In this document: in pieces, positions 25,675 to 34,437 of the stretch
Position numbering within the stretch: the stretch's first letter is position 1
Layout of the letters: the number at the start of each line of letters is the position of its first letter
DNA from: an uncultured Gemmatimonadota bacterium
Lineage (GTDB): Bacteria; Gemmatimonadota; Gemmatimonadetes; Gemmatimonadales; Gemmatimonadaceae
Assembly: GCA_902826615.1 (NCBI GenBank)
Contig: CADEFN010000008.1
Location: forward strand, 82,902-146,901
Length of the DNA: 64,000 nt
Direction of reading: 5' to 3'
Made by a program: the position numbers and the translations under genes
Notes under the pieces: model-generated
Databases searched by the model: none
What the model saw: only the letters and a program-made list of their open reading frames with translations
What the model was told of the DNA's origin: nothing

Positions 25675-27602
25675 CGCGGACGCTCACGGTTGGTATCGAC
25701 GTCGGCGGCACGTTTACCGATCTGGTGGCCGTCGACCACGAAACCGGGCACGCCACAGCGGCAAAGGTGCTCACGACGCCCGATGATCAGGGCGAAGGTG
25801 TGGCGACCGCACTCCGCGCCCCCGCCGTTGGAGAGGCACAGGTGGCCCGCATCGTCCACGGGACGACGGTCGTGACCAACATGCTCCTCGAGCGCAAGGG
25901 CGCACGTGTCGTGCTGTGCGCCACGCGCGGGGCAACCGATCTGCTGCAGTTGCGACGGCAGGAACGCGCCGCCCTGTACGATCTGGCCCGCGATCACCCG
26001 GCGCCTCTCGTTTCGAGACGGGACGTCATCGCGGTCTGCGAGCGCATCGAGCCACAAGGCACCACGCACACTCTTACTGACACCGCCGCACTTGCGGTGG
26101 CGGATGCGGTGGCCGGCCTCGCGCCCGACATTGTCGCCATCTCGCTGTTGCACGCCTATCAGGACCCCGCGCACGAAAAGCAGCTGGCGCGCGCCATTAC
26201 CGCCCGTGTTCCCGGCGTCGCTGTGGTCTGTTCCTCCGAGGTGCTCCCAGAAATCCGCGAGTACGAACGCACCGCGACCACGGTGGCCGAAGCCTATGCT
26301 CGTCCCGGGGTGGCTCGATACCTCTCCCGCCTGGGAGACCGGGTGTCGGCGTTAGGCATGCCCCTGCCAGGAGTCGTCACCTCCAGCGGAGGCATGCGGA
26401 CCGCCCTTGAGGCGGCCGAAGGGGCGGCTTCACTCGCGTTGTCGGGCCCGGCGGGTGGTGTGGCGGGCGCCGCTCTGGTGGTGCGAGCTGCCGGGTTTTC
26501 CAACGCGCTCTCCATCGACATTGGCGGGACAAGCGCGGACGTGGGCCTCATCCTCGGAGGACAGCCTCTGGTAGAGGCCGGAGGAATGGTTGCCGGGGTT
26601 CCGATCGCTCTGCCGCGGGTGCTTGTCGAGACCGTTTCGGCGGGCGGTGGCTCGTTAGGCTGGATTGATGATGGTGGCGCGCTGCGTGTGGGCCCGCGGA
26701 GTGCCGGCGCGCGACCAGGGCCGGTGGCGTTCGGTCAGGGCGGCACCCAGCCCACTGTGACTGACGCTCATGTAGCGGCCGGGCACATTCGCGCCAGCCG
26801 CTTTGGTGCCGGTATCACACTCCACGCCGACGCGGCTCGTCAGGCAGTCGCCGAGCTGGCCGCACGGCTCGGTGTGTCTCCCGAGCGCTGCGCTGGCGCG
26901 ATGATCGAAACAGCTGATGCCGAAATGGCGCGCGCGCTGCGGCGAGTCAGTGTGGCTCGCGGTATCGATCCACGTTCCTGCGTGCTGGTCGCTTTTGGGG
27001 GCGGTGGGCCGTTGCATGCGTGTGGGCTTGCCGATCGGCTCGGCATGACGAAAATCCTGGTGCCCCCATTTGCCGGTGTGCTGAGCGCGCTTGGTCTCGC
27101 GGTGGCGCCGGAGCAGCGTGTGGCGCTGGCGTCGGTGATGACACTGGCCAGCCCCGGTGCGGACGAAACACTGGTACGGCTGGCACGCGACACAGAAACC
27201 CGCGCCGGAGGGAGTGGTGTGGCGTCGTGGGTGCTGCGCGCCCGATTCCGCGGGCAGGGCCATGAGCTCGAGGTCCCCTGGAACCCCGAACAAAACGCCG
27301 AGTGGTTAGGCAGATCGTTTGGCGCATTGCATCAGGCGCGATATGGCTTCACACTCGATGCCCCCGTGGAACTGGTCAGCATGCGGTGCACGGTATCGGG
27401 ACAGGCGCCGGGTGTGGTGTTGCAGCGCCACGGGCCGAGCGCATGGGATGCCGAGCAGCTGCGCGATGGCGGGGGGATGCTCGACGCGACGGTGCGCGGG
27501 CCCTCGGTGATCGACCTCCCCGATGCCACGCTGTTGGTGAGTGACGGCTGGACCGCGCACGCCCTCCCGATGGGCGGCTGGCAACTCGAACGCCTCGGGT
27601 GA
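25671..27602 (+). CDS. hyuA: Hydantoinase/oxoprolinase subunit A
   Basis: A 643-residue protein with N-terminal VGIDVGGTFTDLVAVD, VHGTTVVTNMLLERKGARV, and an actin-like ATPase core with SGPAGGVAGAALV and ALSIDIGGTSADVGL. This is the HyuA fold shared by N-methylhydantoinase, 5-oxoprolinase and acetone carboxylase beta subunits. It opens lactam or hydantoin rings at ATP expense together with HyuB, which follows directly. Only A and B are present, so 5-oxoproline or a hydantoin is a reasonable substrate, but a choice cannot be made. The start overlaps the DUF4105 stop (ATGA); the longer frame within DUF4105 is not coding. Confidence 0.92.
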   Translation: MTRTLTVGIDVGGTFTDLVAVDHETGHATAAKVLTTPDDQGEGVATALRAPAVGEAQVARIVHGTTVVTNMLLERKGARVVLCATRGATDLLQLRRQERAALYDLARDHPAPLVSRRDVIAVCERIEPQGTTHTLTDTAALAVADAVAGLAPDIVAISLLHAYQDPAHEKQLARAITARVPGVAVVCSSEVLPEIREYERTATTVAEAYARPGVARYLSRLGDRVSALGMPLPGVVTSSGGMRTALEAAEGAASLALSGPAGGVAGAALVVRAAGFSNALSIDIGGTSADVGLILGGQPLVEAGGMVAGVPIALPRVLVETVSAGGGSLGWIDDGGALRVGPRSAGARPGPVAFGQGGTQPTVTDAHVAAGHIRASRFGAGITLHADAARQAVAELAARLGVSPERCAGAMIETADAEMARALRRVSVARGIDPRSCVLVAFGGGGPLHACGLADRLGMTKILVPPFAGVLSALGLAVAPEQRVALASVMTLASPGADETLVRLARDTETRAGGSGVASWVLRARFRGQGHELEVPWNPEQNAEWLGRSFGALHQARYGFTLDAPVELVSMRCTVSGQAPGVVLQRHGPSAWDAEQLRDGGGMLDATVRGPSVIDLPDATLLVSDGWTAHALPMGGWQLERLG

Positions 27603-27605
27603 CGA

Positions 27606-29147
27606 ATGACGACGATGCCATCCGGGTTCGATCCGCTTCGCCTGACGGTGTTTGCCAACGCCGTCGCGATGATTGCCGAGGAGATGGGGAGTGTGCTGGA
27701 GCGTGGGGCGTTGTCGCCTAACATTCGGGAGCGCCGTGATGCGTCGTGCGCGTTGTTTGACGCGCAGGGACAGATGATTGCCCAGGCGGCGCATATCCCC
27801 GTGCATCTTGGCGCCATGCCCGAGGCCGTGCGCGCTGTTCGGGCGCGCTCACCCGGGCCGGGAGACGTCTTCCTCCTCAACGATCCCAATCACGGCGGGT
27901 CGCATCTCCCCGACCTCACGATGGTGGAGGTGATCGCCTCGGAGGGGGTCACGGTAGGGTACGCTGCCGTGCGTGCCCATCACGCCGATGTGGGTGGGAT
28001 GAGCCCGGGGAGTATGCCGCGAGGCGCTACAGAGTTGGTGCAGGAAGGGCTGATTGTTCCACCAGTGCGCATTGCGACAGGCGACGCATGGAACGACGAC
28101 GTGCTCTCCCTCGTGCTCGCCAATGTCCGGACACCGGAAGAACGCCTGGGAGACCTGCGTGCGCAACGCGCGGCCTGCGCGGCCGGGCGGGAGGGGTGGC
28201 TGCGGCTGCGAGAGCGTGATACTCCCGAGCTGGTGGATGCGGCCTCGGTGGCGCTGCTTGACTACACCGAACGTTGTGTACGCGCGCGCCTCGAGACGTT
28301 AGGTGGGCGGAGTGGGACGGCGGCCGACGCGCTGGAGGGCGATGGCGTCAGCGAAGATGACGTGCCGGTGTGTGTGCGCCTGACCGTCGCCAATGGCACA
28401 CTCGAGGTGGACTTTACCGGGACGTCACCCATGGTGGCGGGCAACGTGAATGCACCGCTGGCCGTGGCACGCGCCGCAGCCGTGTTCGTACTGCGCACAC
28501 TCATGCCCGATGACCTGCCGACCAACGATGGGATTGCGCGCGCCATTCGCCTGATTGCCCCCGAGGGAAGTGCGGTGAACGCACGCTGGCCTGCGGCGGT
28601 CGCGGCCGGGAATGTGGAGATGTCGCAACGGGTCACCGACACCTTGTTTGCCGCCTTCGCCTCCGCGGGTGTCGAGGTGCCGGCCCAGGGGCAGGGCACC
28701 ATGAACAACGTGACCTTCGGTGGACGGGGCTGGACCTTCTACGAAACGTTAGGTGGTGGGCAGGGTGCCAGTGCGCGCGGACCCGGGCCGAGTGCGGTGC
28801 ACGTGGGCATGAGCAATACGCGAAACACTCCCATCGAATCGCTCGAACACGCCTACCCGCTTCGAATCGACGAGTACGCTCTGCGCGCAGGGTCGGGTGG
28901 AGGCGGGACACATGGCGGTGGCGATGGCGTGGTGCGTCGCTACCGCGCGCTCGAGGCCTGCACGGTCACCCTGGTAACCGAACGCCGGCGTCACGCGCCG
29001 CGTGGAGCCGCGGGTGGAGGTGATGGCGCCACCGGACAGAACCTCCTCAATGGCACACCAATCCCGGCCAAGTGCCGTCTGGAACTCAAGGCCGGCGATG
29101 TGGTGTCGGTGCTGACACCTGGTGGTGGAGGGTGGGGTCGGCGTTAG
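27606..29147 (+). CDS. hyuB: Hydantoinase/oxoprolinase subunit B
   Basis: A 513-residue partner of HyuA beginning 3 bases after its stop. It has the N-terminal LRLTVFANAVAMIAEEMGSVLERGALSPNIRERRDASCALFD (shown partly as AEEMGSVLERGALSPN), NDPNHGGSHLPDL, and near the C-terminus GSGGGGTHGGGDG. These are the characteristic glycine- and histidine-rich loops that hold metal in the family. The usual length for stand-alone HyuB is about 510-590. The last bases of its TAG stop overlap the TAA stop of the opposing metallo-hydrolase gene, so the two genes converge with stop codons interleaved. Confidence 0.92.
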   Translation: MTTMPSGFDPLRLTVFANAVAMIAEEMGSVLERGALSPNIRERRDASCALFDAQGQMIAQAAHIPVHLGAMPEAVRAVRARSPGPGDVFLLNDPNHGGSHLPDLTMVEVIASEGVTVGYAAVRAHHADVGGMSPGSMPRGATELVQEGLIVPPVRIATGDAWNDDVLSLVLANVRTPEERLGDLRAQRAACAAGREGWLRLRERDTPELVDAASVALLDYTERCVRARLETLGGRSGTAADALEGDGVSEDDVPVCVRLTVANGTLEVDFTGTSPMVAGNVNAPLAVARAAAVFVLRTLMPDDLPTNDGIARAIRLIAPEGSAVNARWPAAVAAGNVEMSQRVTDTLFAAFASAGVEVPAQGQGTMNNVTFGGRGWTFYETLGGGQGASARGPGPSAVHVGMSNTRNTPIESLEHAYPLRIDEYALRAGSGGGGTHGGGDGVVRRYRALEACTVTLVTERRRHAPRGAAGGGDGATGQNLLNGTPIPAKCRLELKAGDVVSVLTPGGGGWGRR

Positions 29148-30010
29148 ACGCCGACCGTCATCCCTTCGGCGGCGGCCACCACCTGCACGCGCCCCGACCG
29201 CTCCTGCACCATCTGATGGCAGAGGGCGAGCATCTCATCAAGCGCCGCATCCGTCCGGTCGGGTTCGTGGTGGAACAACACGAGTGTTTCCACCTCGGCG
29301 GCGATGGCAAAGTCGATGGCATCGCGATACGACGAATGGCCCCATCCTCGGTGATCCATGTACTCGGCGCCCGTGTACATGGCGTCGTGAATCAGCACCT
29401 TGGCCCCACGCGCGAAATCCACCAGCGCATCGCGGGTTGAGGCATCCTCGGCGCGATCGCCGTCGCGATCGAGTTCGTTGTCGGGGATGAACACAATGCT
29501 CCGCTGCGGTTCCCCCGAGGGCCAGACCCGAAAGCCGAGCGCCCCACCGGGGTGTCGAACATTCACGGCACGGAGTTCGTAGCCGGGGCCAGAGTGGGCA
29601 TGGGCGGCGAAGGGCGCAAACTCCATGCGGGCCGAGAGCTGATCAAACGCCACCGGAAAGACCACGGGGCTCATCTGCTGGCGTAGCACTACCTCCAGGC
29701 TGCGTTCGAGGGCGGGCGAGCCCCACAGCTGAAACTGATTGCCTTTCTGGAATGCCGGCGCAAAGAAGGGGAGGCCCTGGATGTGGTCCCAGTGCGCATG
29801 GCTGAAAAAGAGGTCGCCGGTGATGGCGTCGCCGTTGGCGTGTTCGGTGAGCGAGAGCCCTAACTCCCTGATGCCAGTTCCCGCATCGAAGATGACGAGG
29901 TGGTCATCTTCGGTGCGCAGCTCGAGGCATGTGGTATTGCCGCCGTACCGCGTTGTTTCCGGGCCAGGCGCGGGGCACGAACCACGGGTCCCCCAGAAGC
30001 GGACGTTCAT
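29144..30010 (-). CDS. MBL-fold metallo-hydrolase
   Basis: A 288-residue protein with a beta-lactamase-like fold. It starts VRFWGTRGSCPAPGPETTRYGGNT, here quoted partly as FWGTRGSCPAPGP, which is typical of a phosphodiesterase-like/RNase Z-like subgroup. The metal motif HAHWDHIQG (HxHxDH) lies around residue 90. DAMYT near residue 205, then GHSSYRDAIDFA and LVLFHHEPDRTD, supply the other ligands. No membrane helix is visible. The substrate is unknown, but cyclic nucleotide or RNA phosphodiester hydrolysis would fit the subgroup. Its 5' region has a GC-rich inverted repeat (30037-30062) between it and the Crp/Fnr gene on the same strand. Confidence 0.9.
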   Translation of the reverse strand: MNVRFWGTRGSCPAPGPETTRYGGNTTCLELRTEDDHLVIFDAGTGIRELGLSLTEHANGDAITGDLFFSHAHWDHIQGLPFFAPAFQKGNQFQLWGSPALERSLEVVLRQQMSPVVFPVAFDQLSARMEFAPFAAHAHSGPGYELRAVNVRHPGGALGFRVWPSGEPQRSIVFIPDNELDRDGDRAEDASTRDALVDFARGAKVLIHDAMYTGAEYMDHRGWGHSSYRDAIDFAIAAEVETLVLFHHEPDRTDAALDEMLALCHQMVQERSGRVQVVAAAEGMTVGV

Positions 30011-30085
30011 GATGATGGAAGAGTCCGGGGCGGTAGAGGGCGCGCCGCCATGGCGGCCCTCTTGCCCCTCAGGAGGGACGTTCGA

Positions 30086-30799
30086 TCAGACGCGCGCTTG
30101 TGCCATTTGCTTGAGGGCCGGGCGATTGGCCACCGAGATGCGGCGACGCTCGACCTTGATGAGCCCCTGGATCTGGAAGTCGCGAATGGTGCGTGAGACC
30201 GTTTCGCGGCTCGCCCCGATCATGTGCGCAATGGTCTGGTGGGTCAGGGGCTTCTCGATCATGTCACTCCCGCTTTCCTCGGCAAAATCGAGGAGCAGGC
30301 GGGCGATGCGGCCGGGCACGTCGAGGAGCGCGAGCCCGTGGATCTTGGCGTCAGCGCGGCGCAGGCGACGTGTCAGCTCGCCCATCAGGGACCAGGCTAC
30401 CGCCGGATTGGCTTCGACGCGGCGCCGGAAGTCATCACGACGGAGTACCAGGAGGTTGGTCTCCTCCATGGCGATTACGTGCGCCGACCGCGGCTGGTCG
30501 TCGATCAGCGAGAGCTCGCCGAAATGCTCGCCCACACCGAGAACGCCCAGAATGACCTCGCGGCCATCTTCCCCGATCAGGACCACCTTCACGCGGCCAT
30601 CACGGACCACGAAAAGCGAGTCGCCGGGATCGTCCTCGAAAACGATGACACTGCCCTTGGGGTAGTTCTTCTCCCGCATGAGCTCCCCAAAGCGCTGGAG
30701 TTCGGCGTCGTCGAGCTTGGAGAAGAGCGGGATCGAGCGGAGAAAGGCGGCGTTGTCCATGTTCCGAATTGGCCGTTCGAGCAATGAGGTCGACATCAT
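30086..30799 (-). CDS. Crp/Fnr-family transcription regulator
   Basis: A 237-residue regulator. The cyclic-nucleotide-binding fold (about 18-130) includes NYPKGSVIVFEDDPGDSLFVVRDGRVKV and GEHFGELSLIDDQPRSA. A dimer helix and the winged helix-turn-helix LTHQTIAHMIGASRETVSRTIRDF follow. The GELSLIDDxPRSA motif resembles the phosphate-binding cassette of CRP, so a cyclic nucleotide ligand is possible; there are no FNR-type N-terminal cysteines. Start choice is uncertain: 30799, 30796 or Met at 30760 all fit. I use 30799, which has a TATTTT element 10 bases upstream. Two CRP-like palindromes lie further upstream, suggesting autoregulation. Confidence 0.9.
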   Translation of the reverse strand: MMSTSLLERPIRNMDNAAFLRSIPLFSKLDDAELQRFGELMREKNYPKGSVIVFEDDPGDSLFVVRDGRVKVVLIGEDGREVILGVLGVGEHFGELSLIDDQPRSAHVIAMEETNLLVLRRDDFRRRVEANPAVAWSLMGELTRRLRRADAKIHGLALLDVPGRIARLLLDFAEESGSDMIEKPLTHQTIAHMIGASRETVSRTIRDFQIQGLIKVERRRISVANRPALKQMAQARV

Positions 30800-30867
30800 G
30801 TATGCACGAAAAATAGGTGGGTGCGGAAAAAAGGACCTGACCGAGCCCACGACCAGAGACGCCACGC

Positions 30868-30883
30868 TGTGGCATTGGTCACA
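30868..30883. promoter_or_regulatory. Candidate CRP-like operator 1
   Basis: The sequence TGTGGCATTGGTCACA is an interrupted palindrome (TGTG-N8-CACA), close to the classical CRP site TGTGA-N6-TCACA. It lies between the divergently arranged Crp/Fnr-family gene and rpmE, about 70 bases upstream of the regulator's start codon. Function is inferred from symmetry and position only. Confidence 0.4.
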
Positions 30884-30968
30884 CCGGGTCGAGCTCCGGT
30901 CGGGCTGTCCGGGGTGAGGCATGGCGGACAGGGCCCGGGCCAAGATTGCCGGAATGCCACGCTAAAGC

Positions 30969-30984
30969 GGTGGCTTGGGTCACC
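30969..30984. promoter_or_regulatory. Candidate CRP-like operator 2
   Basis: GGTGGCTTGGGTCACC aligns with operator 1 (same GTGG-x-TTGG-TCAC core) and is itself a GGTG-N8-CACC palindrome. Its left edge is 101 bases from operator 1. Both copies are preceded by a GCCACGCT stretch, so the similarity extends beyond the palindrome. Confidence 0.35.
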
Positions 30985-31140
30985 AAAGTGGGCCTTATGT
31001 TGGGGAACCGAACCGCCGAGATCGGGCTTCATGGCTGGTAACCAGAGGGGGCACATGGGCGGCTCCAAACCCTTGTCCCACTTGATCTTCGGGTAGAGCC
31101 CCCTCATCTTTCCCAGCTCTTCAAGAACGCCAGAGTAGCC

Positions 31141-31347
31141 GTGAAAACAGACATCCATCCAGAATACGCGACCGCTACGGTCCGTTGCGCCTGCGGAAAC
31201 AGCTGGCAGACGCGGTCCACGGTTTCGGACCTTCATCTCGACATTTGCTCCGCCTGCCACCCCTTCTACACGGGCAAGCAGAAGCTGGTTGATACCGCCG
31301 GCCGTGTTGAGCGCTTCCGGCAGAAGTACGCCGGGAAAACCGCCTGA
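31141..31347 (+). CDS. rpmE: 50S ribosomal protein L31
   Basis: A 68-residue protein of the zinc-binding L31 class: Cys16, Cys18, Cys36 and Cys39 ([24 protein letters not shown]). It starts at GTG and binds at the central protuberance of the large subunit. The order rpmE-prfA-prmC is a common bacterial arrangement. The zinc form implies no need for the zinc-independent paralogue under replete conditions. Confidence 0.97.
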   Translation: MKTDIHPEYATATVRCACGNSWQTRSTVSDLHLDICSACHPFYTGKQKLVDTAGRVERFRQKYAGKTA

Positions 31348-31424
31348 GCCTGATTCGCGATCGGCTGGCTGGTGCGGTAGAACGCGCCAGCCAGGTCGAG
31401 CAGGAACTCGCAGATCCGGCCACG

Positions 31425-32423
31425 ATGCGCGACTCGCGACGTCTGGCCTCGTTAGGTCGCGAGCATCAGCGTCTGACCGCCGTCGTCAAGCTGGCGCAGC
31501 GGCTGACCAAGTGTGATACGGAGCTCGCGGAGTCTCGCGAGCTCCTTTCCATTGATGACCCCGACCTCGCCTCCGAAGCCAAGGCCGAGGTCGCGCGGCT
31601 TCAGGCGGAAATCGCGCAGATTGAGCTCGATGTGCGCCCGCTCCTCGTGCCGCATGACCCGCTCGACGATCGCACCGCGATCTTCGAAATCCGCGCCGGG
31701 ACCGGTGGCGATGAAGCCGCCCTCTTTGCCGCCGACCTCCATCGCATGTACACGCGCTACATCGAGCGACGCGGAGGATGGCGGATCGAACTCCTCTCCA
31801 TCTCCGATGCCACGTTAGGCGGCGCCCGTGAAGTCATCTTCAAGGTGGTCGGCGACGGGGCCTTCGGAGAACTGCGCTGGGAGGCCGGTGTCCATCGCGT
31901 ACAGCGCGTCCCACTCACCGAGGCGGCGGGACGGATCCACACCTCCGCGGCCACGGTGGCGGTACTCCCGGAAGCCGAGGAAATCGACGTCGATATCCAG
32001 GAGAAAGACCTGCGGATCGATGTCTATCGCGCGTCGGGTCCCGGGGGGCAGGGGGTCAACACCACCGACTCTGCCGTCCGCATCACCCACCTCGCCACGG
32101 GCATCGTCGTCACGCAGCAGGATCAGCGCTCGCAGATCCAGAACAAGGCCAAGGCCATGGACGTCCTGCGTGCCCGTCTCCTCGACCTCCGCATTCAGGA
32201 GCAGCAGGCCGAACGTTCGCGGCTGCGCAAGTCGGCGGTCAGCACCGGCGACCGATCGGCCAAGATCCGTACGTACAACTATCCGCAGAGCCGCGTGACC
32301 GATCATCGCATCAACATGACGCTGCACGACCTGCCGACCGTCATGGATGGCGACATTGGCCGCCTGATCGAGGCGCTCAAGCTGGCGGACCTCGAGGAAA
32401 AGCTCAGCAGCGACACCGCATGA
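31425..32423 (+). CDS. prfA: Peptide chain release factor 1
   Basis: RF1 frees the peptide at UAA and UAG codons. The GGQ motif is at residues 207-209 ([18 protein letters not shown]) and the stop-codon recognition segment reads [14 protein letters not shown] (a PxT tripeptide, as in RF1 rather than RF2). From this ATG the protein has 332 residues, about 25 short of the usual 355-360. The frame stays open upstream and codes a typical RF1 N-terminus ([18 protein letters not shown]), but no ATG, GTG or TTG lies there, only CTG at 31344 and 31350 and ATT at 31353. Full-length RF1 may therefore start at an unusual codon. Substrate glutamine for PrmC is the Q of GGQ. Confidence 0.96.
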   Translation: MRDSRRLASLGREHQRLTAVVKLAQRLTKCDTELAESRELLSIDDPDLASEAKAEVARLQAEIAQIELDVRPLLVPHDPLDDRTAIFEIRAGTGGDEAALFAADLHRMYTRYIERRGGWRIELLSISDATLGGAREVIFKVVGDGAFGELRWEAGVHRVQRVPLTEAAGRIHTSAATVAVLPEAEEIDVDIQEKDLRIDVYRASGPGGQGVNTTDSAVRITHLATGIVVTQQDQRSQIQNKAKAMDVLRARLLDLRIQEQQAERSRLRKSAVSTGDRSAKIRTYNYPQSRVTDHRINMTLHDLPTVMDGDIGRLIEALKLADLEEKLSSDTA

Positions 32424-33337
32424 CGATGGAGCCACTGGCTGTTCCGGGTTTGTCATCGCCAGTGGCGGCGCCCGCGACGCTGGGCGCACTCGTGCGGGAG
32501 GTGGCGCAGGCGCTGGCGATGGTGGGCATTGTCACTCCGGGTACGGAGGCACGTGACCTTGTCGCGGCGGTGATGGATCGGCCTCGCTTCTGGCCGACAT
32601 TGCACGCCACGGCGCTCGTCGATGCACAGACCTTGCGGCAGGTACAGGTTGCGACCCGTCGGCGGGTGGCCGGCGCACCATTCGCCTACGCTGTGGGGCA
32701 GGCCTCCTTCCGCTTCCTCAATCTCCTGGTCGACGAACGGGTTTTGATCCCGCGTCCGGAGACGGAGCGTTTGGTGGAACTCGTGCTCTCAAAACCCCAG
32801 GCCCACAGCGGCGGCGTGGCCGCCGATATCGGGACCGGTTCAGGCGCCATTGCACTCGCGCTCGCCGCCGAAGGCCATTTTCAGCGGGTAATCGCCACCG
32901 ATGTGTCACTCGACGCCCTGACCGTCGCCGAACTCAACCGCCAGGGGGCTGCGGCTTCGCTGCGCGCCAGGGTGGAGTTCCGGGTGGGATCGGTCCTCGC
33001 CCCCCTGGCTGGTGAAATGGTCGATGTCCTCGTGGCCAACCCGCCCTACATCGCGTACGAGGAGATGGCGTCGCTCCCGCCCCTCGTGCGCTACTGGGAA
33101 CCTGCGCAGGCCCTGTGCTGTGCCCACCATGGCCTGGAGGTCACTGAGTCCATTGTCGCGGGCGCCTCGCAGGCGCTGCGCCCCGGCGGACTCCTGGCCC
33201 TCGAGGTGGATTCACGCCGGGCGGGGGTCGTCGCACGGATGGTCACGAGCACCGGCGCGTTTGGCGAAGCGCACGTGATTGCGGACTATTCCGGACGCGA
33301 GCGTTTTGTGATGGCGACACGACACGCGACCGACTAG
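32420..33337 (+). CDS. prmC: Release factor glutamine methyltransferase
   Basis: A 305-residue SAM-dependent enzyme that methylates the GGQ glutamine of release factors. The N-terminal helical domain is followed by the linker [20 protein letters not shown] and the SAM fold with [17 protein letters not shown]. The catalytic NPPY is within [11 protein letters not shown] (about 205). It overlaps prfA by 4 bp (ATGA), the classical coupling of substrate and modifier. All expected motifs are intact. Confidence 0.97.
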   Translation: MTMEPLAVPGLSSPVAAPATLGALVREVAQALAMVGIVTPGTEARDLVAAVMDRPRFWPTLHATALVDAQTLRQVQVATRRRVAGAPFAYAVGQASFRFLNLLVDERVLIPRPETERLVELVLSKPQAHSGGVAADIGTGSGAIALALAAEGHFQRVIATDVSLDALTVAELNRQGAAASLRARVEFRVGSVLAPLAGEMVDVLVANPPYIAYEEMASLPPLVRYWEPAQALCCAHHGLEVTESIVAGASQALRPGGLLALEVDSRRAGVVARMVTSTGAFGEAHVIADYSGRERFVMATRHATD

Positions 33338-33394
33338 CCTCCTCCGGGTTGGCTTGCCGCGCCGTTTTTTCGTCCCCGAACCGTACCTGCATCG

Positions 33395-33748
33395 ATGATC
33401 GATACCAAAGCAAAGGACCTCGGCCGTCTCCTCGGACAAAGCGAGGAGTACAAGGCGCTCAAACGCGCCAACGACGATCTCGGGAACGACAAGGACGCCG
33501 TGGCCAACCTGCAGCGCATGGAAACGCTGCGTCGTGACGCGCAGAACATGATGCGGGCGGGCCAGGAGCCTACACCGGAAATGGAGCAGGAGCTCGACGA
33601 ACTGCTCGGCAAGGTGCAGGTCACCCACGCCTATCAGCGCGCTGTGGCCGCTCAGGAAAACTTTGACAAGCTCATGATGCAGGTGAACCAGTGGATCGCC
33701 GAGGGGATCAAGGCGGGAGCCGCCAGCCCCATCATCTCCCTGAGCTGA
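33395..33748 (+). CDS. YlbF-family small helical protein
   Basis: A 117-residue all-helical protein (LGRLLGQSEEYKALKRANDDL, DLGNDKDAVANLQRMETLRRDAQ, NFDKLMMQVNQWIAEGI). This is the pattern of the YlbF/YmcA (Com_YlbF) family. In Bacillus these proteins form a complex that guides RNase Y processing and affects competence and biofilm formation. No RNase Y or partner is in the window, so the role is unproven. Its end overlaps nothing; tmk begins 11 bases later. Confidence 0.88.
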   Translation: MIDTKAKDLGRLLGQSEEYKALKRANDDLGNDKDAVANLQRMETLRRDAQNMMRAGQEPTPEMEQELDELLGKVQVTHAYQRAVAAQENFDKLMMQVNQWIAEGIKAGAASPIISLS

Positions 33749-33759
33749 GCGAGACCGCG

Positions 33760-34437
33760 GTGCGTGGGGCACTCGTCGTACTCGAAGGGGCAGAGGGGGT
33801 CGGCAAGACCACGCAGCTCCGCCGACTGTCGGCGCGTGCCGCACGTCAGGGGCTCGCCGTCACCCTCGTCCGCGAGCCGGGCGGGACTCCGGTCGGTGAC
33901 GAAGTGCGCCGCCTCCTGCTCGAGACCTCTCACGCCATTGTGCCGCGCGCTGAGGCCCTCCTCTTCATGGCGTCCCGTGCGCAGCTCATCGACGACGTCA
34001 TCAGGCCGGCGCTTTCACGCGGCGACCTGGTGCTCACCGATCGATTCTTTCTCTCGACCTACGCCTACCAGATTGCCGGGCGCGGGCTCGATGAGGCCGG
34101 GGTGATTGCGGCGAACGGCTTTGCCACGACCGGGGTGGTGCCCGACGTGACCCTGCTCCTCGACCTGCCAGCCACGGTGGGCGCCGAGCGTGTGGCGGCG
34201 AGAGGCGCTCAAGACAGGGTCGAGCGCGCCGGTGACGCCTTTCACGAACGCGTTCGAGCGGCGTTCCGCCAGTACGCGTCTCCCGAGTGGCAGCAGATCC
34301 ACCCAGAGTGCGGACCAATATCCCTCGTCGATGCGGCCGGATCGGAGCTGGAAGTCGAGGAACGCATCTGGGGCCATCTGGCGGCGCAACTTCCTGAAAC
34401 GTTTCTGTCGGGCCAGGGGTCCCATAAATACGGATGA
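33760..34437 (+). CDS. tmk: Thymidylate kinase
   Basis: A 225-residue kinase that phosphorylates dTMP to dTDP. The P-loop is LEGAEGVGKTTQLRRL, the substrate-binding DR motif is LTDRFFLSTYAYQIAGRGLD, and the family ERVAARG LID-region fragment is present (REPGGTPVGDEVR near the front). GTG 33760 gives the canonical N-terminus VRGALVVLEGAEG; an in-frame ATG 69 bases earlier lies in ylbF. Its stop overlaps the S41 peptidase start (ATGA). Confidence 0.95.
   Translation: MRGALVVLEGAEGVGKTTQLRRLSARAARQGLAVTLVREPGGTPVGDEVRRLLLETSHAIVPRAEALLFMASRAQLIDDVIRPALSRGDLVLTDRFFLSTYAYQIAGRGLDEAGVIAANGFATTGVVPDVTLLLDLPATVGAERVAARGAQDRVERAGDAFHERVRAAFRQYASPEWQQIHPECGPISLVDAAGSELEVEERIWGHLAAQLPETFLSGQGSHKYG

Larger units (their letters stand above)
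30800..31140. other. Intergenic region between Crp/Fnr gene and rpmE
   Basis: About 340 bases without a convincing gene. It contains an AT-rich stretch next to the regulator's start (including TATTTT read on the minus strand), the two CRP-like palindromes and, nearer rpmE, a G-rich and then C-rich tract. Short open frames exist on both strands but lack a ribosome site or any recognisable motif. No tRNA, riboswitch or ribosomal-protein leader consensus could be identified, although an L31 leader cannot be excluded. Confidence 0.6.

Noticed and set aside
30037..30062. GC-rich inverted repeat between the Crp/Fnr gene and the metallo-hydrolase as a terminator
   Set aside because: There is no T-tract after the stem in either direction, so it is listed only as context.
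30821..31096. A 91-residue frame between the Crp/Fnr gene and rpmE
   Set aside because: No ribosome site, no recognisable motif and unusual residue composition; it covers the likely operator region.
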